In this document: positions 15,813-24,204 of the stretch, piece by piece
Layout of the letters: each line of letters opens with the position of its first letter
Numbering within the stretch: the first letter of the stretch is position 1
Origin: Streptomyces bacillaris
GTDB taxonomy: Bacteria > Actinomycetota > Actinomycetes > Streptomycetales > Streptomycetaceae
Length of the DNA stretch: 64,000 nt
Direction of reading: 5' to 3'
Assembly (NCBI RefSeq): GCF_003268675.1
Contig: NZ_CP029378.1
Coordinates: 5,704,001-5,768,000 of the forward strand
Position numbers and translations under genes: made by a program
The notes under the pieces: model-generated
Seen by the model: only the letters and a program-made list of their open reading frames with translations
What the model was told of the DNA's origin: nothing
Databases searched by the model: none

Positions 15813-17307
15813 GGAGCGACCTCTTCATGATCTTCCCCAGGTCGTTGCGGGGCAGCGCGTCCAGGTAGCGCACCAAACGCGGACGCTTGTGCGGGGCCAG
15901 CTGCCCCGCCACCAGATCCGCCAACTCCTCGGCGGCGGGCGGCGAGTCGGGGTCGGCCGCGACCACCCACGCCACCACCCGCTCACCGAGGTCCGGGTCC
16001 GCCTCGCCGGTGACGGCGGCCTCGCGGACGCCGGGGTGGCCGAGGAGCACGTTCTCGATCTCGCCCGCGCCGATCTTGTAGCCGCCGCTCTTGATGAGGT
16101 CGGTGGCCTTGCGCCCGACGATGGTCACGTACCCGTCCGTGTCCACCGTGCCGACGTCGCCCGTCCGGAACCAGCCGTCGGCCGTGTGCGCGGCGGCGGT
16201 GGCGTCGGGCCGGTTCAGGTAGCCGGTGAACAGGTTCGGGCCCCGGACCTGGATCTCCCCGATCGCCTCCGGCCCCTCCAGCACCGTGCCGTCCTCCTCC
16301 ACCAGCCGCAGCTCCACCCCCGCGAGCGGCGGGCCCACCGTGCCGGGGCGCGGTACGCCGTCCGCCCGGATCCCCGTGTTCATCAGGGTCTCCGTCATCC
16401 CGTACCGCTCGATCACCCGCCGCCCGGTCGCCGCCGCGATGCGTTCGTGGTCGTGCACGGGGAGCGCCGCCGAACCGGAGACCAGCAGCCGCGCCCCGGC
16501 CAACGCCCCGGCCAGCGCGTCCCGTTCGGCGGTCCCCGCCGGGGCGTCCAGCACCTCCGCCAGCCGGTGGTACATCGTCGGTACGCCGAAGAGCATCGTG
16601 CCCCCGGACCCCAGCTCCCGCGCCACGCCCCCGGCCGAGAACGCCCCCAGGTGGCGCAGCGAACCGCCCCGCCGCAGCGGCCCGAGGACGCCCAGGATCA
16701 GCCCGTGGACGTGGAACAGCGGCAGCGCGTGGACCAGCACGTCGTCGCCGGTCCACCCCCAGGCGTCCTCCAGCGCGTCCAGCGACGCGGCGACGGCCCG
16801 CCGGGGGAGCACGGCCCCCTTGGGCGGGCCGGTGGTGCCGGAGGTGTAGACGATGAGGGCGGGCGACTCGGGGCCGCCCTCACCGGGCGCGCCCCTGTCC
16901 GCCGGGGCGCCGCCTCCGTACGCCTCCGCGCTCCCGGTCTCCGCCCGTGCGTCCACCGTCACCCGCCGCACCTTCTCCAGCGCGGGCGGCAGCTCGTCGG
17001 CCGGTCCCGCCAGTACGGCCGTGGGTTCGCTGTCGGCCAGGATGTGCGCCAACTCGCTTTCGCCCGTACGGGGGTTGAGCGGCACGACCGGCACCCCGGC
17101 CCGCAGGGCCGCCACCGCGGCGATCACCGTCTCCGCCGTCGGAGTGGCCCAGACGGCGACCCGGCCCGCGTCCGCGATCCGGGCGGCGAGCGCGGCGGAG
17201 GCCTCGGCCAACCGGCCGTAGGTCAGGGAGAGATCACCGAAGCGGACGGCCTCCCGGGAGGCCGCCGGGCCGGTGGGGGACTGGAGCGCGGGAAGAAGGA
17301 GGGTCAC
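15802..17307 (-). CDS. matB: Malonyl-CoA synthetase
   Basis: ANL-superfamily acyl-CoA synthetase that makes malonyl-CoA (and some substituted forms) from malonate, CoA and ATP. The adenylate loop is IVYTSGTTGPPKGAVL, the A5 region VIERYGMTET, and the catalytic lysine is K492 in NDLGKIMKRSL. GTG 17307 gives the VTLLLPALQ start, which resembles characterised streptomycete MatB, although its ribosome site is weak; a GTG at 17373 would add 22 residues. It overlaps the carboxyltransferase gene, so two routes to malonyl-CoA are encoded together. The malonate specificity is inferred from overall similarity and synteny. Confidence 0.85.
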   Translation of the reverse strand: MTLLLPALQSPTGPAASREAVRFGDLSLTYGRLAEASAALAARIADAGRVAVWATPTAETVIAAVAALRAGVPVVPLNPRTGESELAHILADSEPTAVLAGPADELPPALEKVRRVTVDARAETGSAEAYGGGAPADRGAPGEGGPESPALIVYTSGTTGPPKGAVLPRRAVAASLDALEDAWGWTGDDVLVHALPLFHVHGLILGVLGPLRRGGSLRHLGAFSAGGVARELGSGGTMLFGVPTMYHRLAEVLDAPAGTAERDALAGALAGARLLVSGSAALPVHDHERIAAATGRRVIERYGMTETLMNTGIRADGVPRPGTVGPPLAGVELRLVEEDGTVLEGPEAIGEIQVRGPNLFTGYLNRPDATAAAHTADGWFRTGDVGTVDTDGYVTIVGRKATDLIKSGGYKIGAGEIENVLLGHPGVREAAVTGEADPDLGERVVAWVVAADPDSPPAAEELADLVAGQLAPHKRPRLVRYLDALPRNDLGKIMKRSLHVR

Positions 17308-17388
17308 GCCGGGAAGCCTAGGGGCTCGGGGCGGTCCTGGCCGGGTGTCAGGTGCCGATGAGGGGAGCGTCACCCGGGGCCGGGGTGG

Positions 17389-17412
17389 GGTTCGGGTTCG
17401 GGTTCGGGTTCG
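17389..17412. repeat. 6-bp tandem repeat GGTTCG, 4 copies
   Basis: Four perfect copies of GGTTCG between matB and the NarK-like transporter gene, in the 3' flank of the latter. Such short repeats are prone to slippage; no function is evident. Confidence 0.7.
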
Positions 17413-17457
17413 GGGTCCGGGCCCGGCCTCCCCGGGTGGCTCCTGGAAGGCGAGACC

Positions 17458-18693
17458 TCACCCGCCGCGCCGGACGTTCCGCATCCGTCCGTACGCGTAC
17501 ACGCACCCCGCCAGCGCCAGGTCGGACAGGAGCATGAAGCCGATCGCGTACGAGTCCTTGGCGCTGTAGATCGCCCCCATCACCAGCGGCGGTACGAAGC
17601 CGCCGAGCCCGCCCATCGCGCCGACGATCCCCGTCACGCTGCCCACCTTCGGCTGCGGGGTCACCTGCGAGACCAGGGCGAAGACGCTGCCGCTCGCGGT
17701 GCCGAGCCCGGCCGCCATGGCCAGCAGGGCGATGGTGCCGATCGGGTTCAGGGGCGGTTCGAAGGCCTGGACGACCGCCATCAGGGCCGCCAGCAGCAGG
17801 GCGCCCGCCGTCACCAGCGCCGGGTGGACGCGGTCCGAGAGCCAGCCGCCGATCGGCCGGAAGACGACGGTGACCAGCGCGAACCCGGCCGCCTTGGTGC
17901 CCGCCTCGGTCGGGGACATCTCGTACCAGGTCTTCAGGTACGTCGGCAGATAGACCCCGAACGCCACGATCCCGCCGAACCCGATCGCGTACAGCGCCGA
18001 CAGCTCCCAGGTCACCCGCAGTTTCGCCGCACCGCCCAGCCGGTGGGCCAGGGTGTCCGTGGGGACCTTCCGGTCGGGGTGGTCGCTGACCAGGACGGCG
18101 GCCAGCAGCGCGAACACCACCAGCGCCCCCGCGACCACGAGGAACGGCAGGTTGTCGCCGTGCTTCGCGATGCGCGGGGTGAAGTAGCCGGAGAGCGCCA
18201 CGCCGCCCATGCCCATGCCGAACACGCCCAGCGCGAACCCCCGTCTGGCGGGCGGGAACCACGAGTTGACCAGCGGGACGCCGATCGCGAACGTCGTGCC
18301 GCCGAGCCCCAGCAGGAAGCCGACCGCGATCATCGCCCCGTACGAGTTCTTCGCCGGGATCAGCAGCAGCACCGGCACGATCGTCAGCGCCGACACCAGC
18401 GGGAACATCAGCTTCGCGCCGTACTTGTCGGTCAGCGCGCCCAGCGGGATCCGGCCCAGCGACCCGACCAGCACCGGCACGGCCACCAGGAACGACTGCT
18501 GGAACGAGCTGAGCCCCAGCCGGTCCTTGTAGTCGCCGGACATCGGCGCGATCAGGTTCCAGGCCCAGAAGGTGAGGGCGAAGCCGATCGTGGCCATGAC
18601 GAGGTTCCGGTACGCGGCGGCGGAAGGCGCGGCGGCCGCCGTCGGGGCGGGGGCGTCCGGTGGCTCCGGGGACTGCTTGACGGCGGAGTTCAC
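17458..18693 (-). CDS. MFS transporter, NarK/nitrate-nitrite porter type
   Basis: A 411-aa, 12-helix transporter. The first segment (ATIGFALTFWAWNLIAPM), the GRIPLGALTDKYGAKLMFP loop and GSVTGIVGAMGGLGGFVPP are characteristic of the NarK/NNP branch (nitrate/nitrite uptake or exchange). GTG 18693 is chosen because it gives the expected short cytoplasmic N-terminus. No nitrate reductase gene lies near. It is divergent from an Lrp-type regulator with about 200 bp between, a plausible regulator-target pair. Confidence 0.8.
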   Translation of the reverse strand: MNSAVKQSPEPPDAPAPTAAAAPSAAAYRNLVMATIGFALTFWAWNLIAPMSGDYKDRLGLSSFQQSFLVAVPVLVGSLGRIPLGALTDKYGAKLMFPLVSALTIVPVLLLIPAKNSYGAMIAVGFLLGLGGTTFAIGVPLVNSWFPPARRGFALGVFGMGMGGVALSGYFTPRIAKHGDNLPFLVVAGALVVFALLAAVLVSDHPDRKVPTDTLAHRLGGAAKLRVTWELSALYAIGFGGIVAFGVYLPTYLKTWYEMSPTEAGTKAAGFALVTVVFRPIGGWLSDRVHPALVTAGALLLAALMAVVQAFEPPLNPIGTIALLAMAAGLGTASGSVFALVSQVTPQPKVGSVTGIVGAMGGLGGFVPPLVMGAIYSAKDSYAIGFMLLSDLALAGCVYAYGRMRNVRRGG

Positions 18694-18886
18694 ACCGCAA
18701 GTCAAGGGCGCGGGGGAGTGCACGGCCCGCCGGAGTGCGCCGACCGGGCGACGGCACGCTCCCCCCGGCCTCCCCTCGGCCTCTCCTCGGCTCTCTTCCG
18801 GTTCTCGCCCGGCTCTCTCCCCCCGTGCTTCCGTGCGCTTCTCCGTGCTCCCCCGGTTTCCCTCAGCCGATATCGCCGCAAGCTGG

Positions 18887-18892
18887 GACAAT
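18887..18892 (+). promoter_or_regulatory. Leaderless-type -10 box (GACAAT) before lrp-like gene
   Basis: GACAAT ends 6 bases before ATG 18899; no Shine-Dalgarno sequence is present, so initiation without a leader is likely. Confidence 0.45.
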
Positions 18893-18898
18893 CGCGGT

Positions 18899-19330
18899 AT
18901 GGATCGGCTGGACAGGGAAATCCTCGGCATTCTCCAGGAGGACGCCCGGATCTCGTACCGGGATCTGGGCGTACGTGTGGGGCTCAGCGCCAACGCGGCG
19001 GGCGACCGGGTCCGCCGGATGCGCAAGGACGGGGTGATCCGGGGCTTCACCGTCATCGTCGACCCGGCCGCCGACACCCGTTCGGGCCTGGTCGTCTTCA
19101 TCGATGTGACGCTGCGGCTGGACACGACGAACGAGGAGTTCGAGCGCTCGGTGCTGATGCTGCCCGGGATCACGGAGGTGGTGCACGTGACGGGCGGCCA
19201 CGACTATCTGATCCGCGCCACGGCGGCCGACCCGGTCGCGCTGGACACGCTGCTGCGGCGGCTGAAACGGGAGGCGGGCGTGGCCCACTCCACCACCCGG
19301 ATCGCCCTTCGGGCGGCGCCGAAGCACTGA
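18899..19330 (+). CDS. Lrp/AsnC-family transcriptional regulator
   Basis: A 143-aa regulator with the Lrp helix-turn-helix (LDREILGILQEDARISYRDL, then VGLSANAAGDRVRRM) and a C-terminal RAM effector domain (VVHVTGGHDYLIRATAAD). ATG 18899 gives the canonical MDRLDREIL start; longer frames upstream lack support. Divergent from the NarK-like transporter, so it may control that gene and itself. Such proteins usually sense amino acids. Confidence 0.9.
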   Translation: MDRLDREILGILQEDARISYRDLGVRVGLSANAAGDRVRRMRKDGVIRGFTVIVDPAADTRSGLVVFIDVTLRLDTTNEEFERSVLMLPGITEVVHVTGGHDYLIRATAADPVALDTLLRRLKREAGVAHSTTRIALRAAPKH

Positions 19331-19358
19331 CGGCGGGCGCCCGTCCCGCCCCGGGAGC

Positions 19359-20861
19359 TCACAGCGGCGCCTGCCAGGTCACCGTCGTCGACCGGCCGCC
19401 CTCCTCGTCGCGGCCGTCGTCCGCCACCAGCAGCCGTACCGCGCCCCGCCCGTCCGCCAGCCGCACCGTCGCGTCCACCTCCACCTCGATGGCCGAGACC
19501 CCGGGCCTGCGGTGTGCGGCGGCCAGCGCCTTGCGGAGCGCGGCCAGCAGCTCCCGGCCCGTCGCCTCGTCCACCAGCGCGTCCACCGCCCCCGTGAAGT
19601 GCACCGACGGCGGAAAGCCCAGCAGCGCCGAGGCGCCGCCGGTCTCCCGCAGCACCCGGCCCCGGAACGTGCTCGGGGCCTCGGCGGGCGGCTGCTGGAG
19701 GGCGAAGATCGCGGTGCGGACCTCCTGGATGGTGGAGTCCAGCTCGTCCACGGCCCGCCCGAGCAGCTCACCGGCTTCCCCCTCACCCGTGGCCCGCCGG
19801 CGAGTCGACTCCAGCATCATCTCCGTGGCGAAGAGCCGCTGGACCACCAGATCGTGCAGGTCACGGGCGATCCGGTCGCGGTCCTCGTACACCGCGAGCT
19901 GCTCCCGGTCCGCCTGCGCGTCCGCCATCACCAGCGCCAGGGCGGCCTGCGAGGCGAACTGGGTCGCCAGCAGCCGGTCGACCGCCGTGTACGGGGGCGC
20001 GCCGCGCCGCCGGGGCAGGGCGAGGGTCCCGATGAGCCGTCCGCCGCTCTGCAGCGGCAGCATCATGCTGGGCCCGAACCGGGACCGTACGTCGGTGGTC
20101 ATCCGGGGGTCGGTGGCGGAGTCGTCGATGAAGACCGGTTCGCCGCCGAGCAGCTGGACCAGGACGGGGGAGCCCGGGGCGATGGTCGTGCCGACGATGC
20201 CCGCCGGGTCGTCGAGGGTGGAGGCCGTCACGATCTCCATCCCGCCCTCCTCGGTGGGCTGGAGGATCACCCCGGCCGAGGCCCCGGCGAGCACCCGGGC
20301 GCTCTCGGCCACGGTCATCAGGGCGTCGGCCGCGTTCGTCCCGGTCAGCAGGGCCGTGGTGACGGCCGCCGCCCCCTCGATCCACCGCTCGCGCTGCCGG
20401 GCGCTCTCGTAGAGCCGGGCGTTGCCGATCGCGATGCCCGCCTGGGAGGCGAGGACGTGCAGCAGGGCCCGGTCCGTCCCGGTGAAAGGGCCCGAACTCT
20501 TCCCGGCCAGACAGAGGTGGCCGAAGAGTTCGGTGTGCACCTGGATGGGGGCGACGAGATACGCCGGAGCGGGTGCGTCGGATGGCTCCCCGTCCCCGTC
20601 CTCCGCCTCCGCCGACAGTCCCGCCCGGCGCTCCGGGAGGAGGCGGTCGACGGAACGCCGCTCGGCCTCCGTCATCCCGGTCCTGTAGAGCGCCTCGGTC
20701 CGGTCGTCGTCGGGCTCCAGTACGCCGAGGGCACCGTGCCGGGCCCCGGTCAGGGTCGTGGCGGTGTCCACGATCTGCTGGAGGGTGGCGCGGAGCCCGA
20801 GGTCGCTGCCGATGCTGAGGACGGCCTCCAGGAGCATCGGCAGCCGGTCGACGGGGGACAA
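19359..20861 (-). CDS. GAF-domain sensor histidine kinase (DevS-like) with eroded ATPase domain
   Basis: A 500-aa soluble sensor. Two GAF domains lie at about 20-155 and 175-315, followed by a HisKA_3 dimerisation segment with the phospho-acceptor H336 in RIARDLHDLVVQRL. The C-terminal catalytic domain is odd. The N-box is ALRKALAAAHRR instead of an Asn-containing form, the G1 region is VADDGRDEEGG, and the protein stops without the usual GHGL-type G2 motif. Kinase activity is doubtful. The TTG at 20861 has GAAGGG 12 bases upstream; an ATG eight codons in is an alternative. It follows mbl by 21 bases and is probably co-transcribed. No response regulator is adjacent. Confidence 0.8.
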   Translation of the reverse strand: MSPVDRLPMLLEAVLSIGSDLGLRATLQQIVDTATTLTGARHGALGVLEPDDDRTEALYRTGMTEAERRSVDRLLPERRAGLSAEAEDGDGEPSDAPAPAYLVAPIQVHTELFGHLCLAGKSSGPFTGTDRALLHVLASQAGIAIGNARLYESARQRERWIEGAAAVTTALLTGTNAADALMTVAESARVLAGASAGVILQPTEEGGMEIVTASTLDDPAGIVGTTIAPGSPVLVQLLGGEPVFIDDSATDPRMTTDVRSRFGPSMMLPLQSGGRLIGTLALPRRRGAPPYTAVDRLLATQFASQAALALVMADAQADREQLAVYEDRDRIARDLHDLVVQRLFATEMMLESTRRRATGEGEAGELLGRAVDELDSTIQEVRTAIFALQQPPAEAPSTFRGRVLRETGGASALLGFPPSVHFTGAVDALVDEATGRELLAALRKALAAAHRRPGVSAIEVEVDATVRLADGRGAVRLLVADDGRDEEGGRSTTVTWQAPL

Positions 20862-20882
20862 GGAGCCAGGGAACCCTTCGGC

Positions 20883-21920
20883 CTAGCCCGCCAGCGGGTT
20901 GAGGACCATCGGCTGGATCTTGCCGTCCAGCATCGCCCCCAGGCCGAGCACCGAGCAGACGTCGGGGCGCTCGGCGATGAGCACCGGCATCCCCGTCGCC
21001 TCCCGGAGCATCTGGTCCAGCCCCGGGAGCAGCGCGCTGCCGCCCACCATCATGATGCCCCGGTCCGCGAGGTCGGCCACCAGATCGGGCGGGCACTCGC
21101 GCAGCACCTTGCCGACCCCGTCGAGGACGGCGGTGAGCGGAGTGTGGATGGCCTTCCGTACGGCGGCGGTGTCGACCTGCACCGAGCGGGCGAGCCCGGT
21201 CGCCACGTCCCGGCCGTGGATCTCGGTCAGCGCGGGCCCGGTGAGCTGGAGGCCGTTGCCGTGCAGCGCGAGCTGGAGCGGGCGTACGGACTGACTCGGG
21301 AGCAGCAGCGCGTGGTGCTGGCGCAGATACTGGATCACCGCCTCGTCGATGGCGTTGCCGCCGACCGGGATGCGGACGGCCGTCACGATCGAGCCGAGCG
21401 AGAGCACCGCGATCTGGGTCGTGGCCGCCCCGCACGCCATGATCATGGTCGCGGTCGGCTGCTCCACCGGCAGCCCGCACCCCGCCGCCGCCGCGATCAG
21501 GGTGTCCACCAGCTCGACCCGCCGGGCGCCGAGCCCGACCAGGGTCTCCACCGTGGCGCGCTGGGCCAGCGGATCGGCCTCGTGCGGGATGCAGGCGGCG
21601 GCGCGCAGCCGGGGCTTGCGGCGCAGCTGGCGGCGGAGCTTGTCGCCGAGGAGGTGGCGCAGCATCCGCTGGGCCATCTCGATGTCGACGACGGAGCCGC
21701 CGGAGACCGGGCGGACGACCCGGATGTACTCGGGGGTGCGGCCGGTCATCTGCTCGGCGAGCACGCCGACCGCGATGAGCGATCCCGTACGGATGTTGAC
21801 GGCGGCGACGCTCGGTTCGTCGACGACGAGCCCGAGCCCCTTCACGTACACCCGGGTCCTCGCGGCCCCGAGATCGACGGCGACGTGGCAACGCTGCAAC
21901 TGCTCAAGGCTGACGGTCAC
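20883..21920 (-). CDS. mbl: MreB-like actin homologue (Mbl)
   Basis: A 345-aa member of the MreB/actin family. Visible are the phosphate-1 loop VAVDLGAARTRVYVKG near residue 12, a phosphate-2 region MACGAATTQIAVLSLG, and the adenosine-binding MMVGGSALLPGLDQML. In Streptomyces, MreB and Mbl act in spore-wall synthesis during aerial development, not in vegetative growth. The first loop A-R-T and other changes from MreB support Mbl rather than MreB. GTG 21920 is preferred because GGGAGA lies 7 bases upstream; a longer frame from 21980 is possible. Next to a GAF kinase gene downstream. Confidence 0.8.
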   Translation of the reverse strand: MTVSLEQLQRCHVAVDLGAARTRVYVKGLGLVVDEPSVAAVNIRTGSLIAVGVLAEQMTGRTPEYIRVVRPVSGGSVVDIEMAQRMLRHLLGDKLRRQLRRKPRLRAAACIPHEADPLAQRATVETLVGLGARRVELVDTLIAAAAGCGLPVEQPTATMIMACGAATTQIAVLSLGSIVTAVRIPVGGNAIDEAVIQYLRQHHALLLPSQSVRPLQLALHGNGLQLTGPALTEIHGRDVATGLARSVQVDTAAVRKAIHTPLTAVLDGVGKVLRECPPDLVADLADRGIMMVGGSALLPGLDQMLREATGMPVLIAERPDVCSVLGLGAMLDGKIQPMVLNPLAG

Positions 21921-22172
21921 GGCGGATTCTCCCGAGGGCGCGGACGGTGGCACCGGCGGCGAGCCGGCCTCTCCTCGCATCGTCGCGTTCCCCGCCCGGT
22001 CGCGCGCGCTGGGCTGGTCCGTCGAGGGGACCCCGAGCTGACGCCTCGTCGGGTCGGGGCGGACGGCCCGACCCGCCCGAGCGCTGACGGCCCGACGCCC
22101 CGACTCGGGGCACGGTCCGCGTCGGGCCCCGCGTCGCGCCCCGCTTTGCGGCTTCTCCCTCCGCCGCCCCGC

Positions 22173-22739
22173 TCAGCCCGGCAGCAGCCGCTGGAACAGC
22201 CCCCAGGTGAACTCCGCGACATACGGCTGTTCGCTCCCCGGGTCCGTGACGGCCAGCGCCCACCGGGTCGGCGCGCTCCCCTCCATCGGCCGCACCGGGG
22301 GAAAGGCCCGCGCCACCTCGTCCACCGTGCACGACCAGGGGCGGAGCGAGGGTACGGAGGTCAGCTCGGGGCCCGCCGCCCCCGGGGCCCGGACCAGCCA
22401 CTCGTTCCACACCGCCCCGCCCGGACCGGCCATCACCTCGAAGCGCAGGTCCGGCCAGAGCGGCACCGGCCAGAGCAGCGCCTCGCACTCCACATCGCCC
22501 ACGCGGCGCTTCAGCGTCAGCTCCGGCTCCCCGAGCACCGAGCGGTAGCGCCGCAGCGATCCCCGTCCCCGGGGCGCCCGGACCATGGCCTGCCAGCGGC
22601 GGTTGGCCTCCCGCATGTCGGCGAGGGAGGCGCTCAGTTCCTGGCGGGCCTCCTCGGCCAGTTCCGGCTGGTGGTCGGCCATGCGGCGGAGCAGGACGAG
22701 CTGGAATTGGAGCGGGCCGAAGGGGGTGGGAGCGGTCAT
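22173..22739 (-). CDS. Conserved hypothetical protein, 188 aa
   Basis: Not recognised. A helical N-terminus (LRRMADHQPELAEEARQELS, with further charged heptads to residue 45) is followed by a mixed region rich in Trp and Pro, ending FTWGLFQRLLPG. No signal peptide or membrane segment. ATG 22739 is preferred over ATG 22748 because GGGAAG is at a workable distance. Good codon bias supports it as real. Divergent from the zinc-ribbon membrane protein gene. Confidence 0.65.
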   Translation of the reverse strand: MTAPTPFGPLQFQLVLLRRMADHQPELAEEARQELSASLADMREANRRWQAMVRAPRGRGSLRRYRSVLGEPELTLKRRVGDVECEALLWPVPLWPDLRFEVMAGPGGAVWNEWLVRAPGAAGPELTSVPSLRPWSCTVDEVARAFPPVRPMEGSAPTRWALAVTDPGSEQPYVAEFTWGLFQRLLPG

Positions 22740-22863
22740 GCCGCCCATCTTCCCGCAGGTCAGGCGTATCGGACCGGCTGTTCACGGAATCCGGTGTTCC
22801 TCACAGGATCCTCACGTCGTCCGCTTCCTCCGCCGAACCGCGCCTGCCTAATCTGCGGGCGCC

Positions 22864-23625
22864 ATGGATTACTGCCACCCGTGCCGACGGCATCTCAACG
22901 GAGCCCTGGCCTGCGCCGGGTGCGGAACTCCCGCCGAGGCACTGGGCCCCTTCGCGCCGCCCGCGCCCACACCCTCGGGCCCCCTGCCGGACGCGCCGGA
23001 CGGACCGGGTGGAGCCGCCACGCCCGCTCCCGGTGGCCGTTCCCGGTCCCGTTCCCGTCGGCGTGCGCGGGGCAACCACCGCAGACGCGGCCGTACGGTG
23101 CTGCTCGCCGTGGGCGGCCTGGTCCTGGCGGCGGGGGCGCTGAGCCTGGCGGAACTGGCGATGGAGCCGGGCGGCCGGGACGACGGCGCCGCCGATTACG
23201 TACGGGAGGCGCCGCGCGGTCCCGAGGAGCCCGCGCCGGACTCCGCCTCTGGTTCCGTCTCGGGCGGAGGGCCGCAGGACCCGGGCCCGGTGACGTCCGG
23301 CGAGGGCAGGCCCGTGCACCCGTCGGCCTCGGGCGGCGGTCCGGCGGCAGCACCGGCTCCGGGCGCCACTGCGACGGCCTCGCCCACGGGGTCCCCGGAC
23401 CCGGACCGGGACGACCAGGAGCCCGACGACGCCACGGCCTCGCCCGGTTCGACGCCGGACGCCTCGGACAGCCCGCCCGCCGATCCGCCGGGCCCGGGGG
23501 AGCCGGAGGAGCCGACGACCGCGCCCGCGCCCCCGCCGCCGGGCGAACCGACCGTGGACCCGACGCCCACGCCCACCCCGACACCGTCCCCGACCTGCAC
23601 CCGCTTCCTGTGGTGGTGCACGTAA
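22864..23625 (+). CDS. Zinc-ribbon single-pass membrane protein with Pro/Thr-rich tail
   Basis: A 253-aa protein in three parts. The N-terminus has two CxxC pairs (C4-x2-C7 and C18-x2-C21), a small zinc ribbon. A basic stretch follows, then one membrane helix (LLAVGGLVLAAGALSLAELA, about residues 80-99). The rest is a long low-complexity G/P/S/T/E tail ending PTPTPTPSPTCTRFLWWCT. The topology should place the ribbon inside and the tail in the cell wall. The final CTRFLWWC, with two cysteines and three aromatics, is a distinctive cap. I do not recognise the family's function. Confidence 0.7.
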   Translation: MDYCHPCRRHLNGALACAGCGTPAEALGPFAPPAPTPSGPLPDAPDGPGGAATPAPGGRSRSRSRRRARGNHRRRGRTVLLAVGGLVLAAGALSLAELAMEPGGRDDGAADYVREAPRGPEEPAPDSASGSVSGGGPQDPGPVTSGEGRPVHPSASGGGPAAAPAPGATATASPTGSPDPDRDDQEPDDATASPGSTPDASDSPPADPPGPGEPEEPTTAPAPPPPGEPTVDPTPTPTPTPSPTCTRFLWWCT

Positions 23626-23660
23626 TCCTGTGGCTCCGGCACCCTGCGGTTCCGGCGTGG

Positions 23661-24086
23661 TCAGCTCTCGCCCAGCATCCGCCGCAGCAGATCCCGTAGC
23701 ACCGTCCGCTCAGCCTCCGACAGCTCGGCCAGCGGCTCCCGGGCGAAGTCCAGCGAGTCCCGCAGCTCCCGGGCCGTCTGCCGGCCCGTCTCCGTCGCGG
23801 CGGCCAGCTTCACCCGGCGGTCGGCCGGGTCCGGCCTGCGCTCGACCAGGCCGCGGGTCTCCAGACGGTCGACGATGCCGGTCACGTTCGACGGCTCGCA
23901 CTTCAGCTTGACGGCGATCTTCCGCATCGGGGTCGGCTCCAGCGCGAGCAGCCCGAGGACCCGCGCCTGCGCCCCGGTGAGGGAGTGCGCGGCGGCGGCA
24001 CGGTCGTACTCCTCGTGGTAGCGCGCCACGACGGTGCCGATCAGCTCGACGACCTCGAGGGTCAGGGGGTCTGTGCGGGTGGCCAT
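23661..24086 (-). CDS. MarR-family transcriptional regulator
   Basis: A 141-aa winged-helix repressor of the MarR type: recognition region MRKIAVKLKCEPSNVTGIV, wing ETRGLVERRPDPADRRVKLA. ATG 24086 is preceded by TACGCT at -13 to -8 and no ribosome site, suggesting leaderless translation. It is divergent from an NADP-dependent oxidoreductase gene with palindromes between. It lacks the N-terminal redox cysteine of OhrR even though an OsmC gene lies nearby; its only Cys is in the recognition region. Likely represses itself and the oxidoreductase. Confidence 0.9.
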   Translation of the reverse strand: MATRTDPLTLEVVELIGTVVARYHEEYDRAAAAHSLTGAQARVLGLLALEPTPMRKIAVKLKCEPSNVTGIVDRLETRGLVERRPDPADRRVKLAAATETGRQTARELRDSLDFAREPLAELSEAERTVLRDLLRRMLGES

Positions 24087-24108
24087 GGGAACCAGCGTAC
24101 CGATTTAC

Positions 24109-24154
24109 TTGACAACATGAAATATTAAGGCGCAGGGTTGTTTCATGTCATGAA
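24109..24154. promoter_or_regulatory. Divergent MarR/oxidoreductase promoter region with CATGAAA operators
   Basis: An A+T-richer stretch with CATGAAA at 24116-24122, inverted TTTCATG at 24141-24147, and a perfect palindrome TTCATG-T-CATGAA at 24142-24154. A TTGACA (24109-24114) overlaps this. The spacing and symmetry fit MarR dimers controlling both genes. Confidence 0.6.
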
Positions 24155-24204
24155 GCTTTTCCCTGAGGCTTCCCCCCGTAGGACATTGAGGAGAACCCGA
24201 GCCC

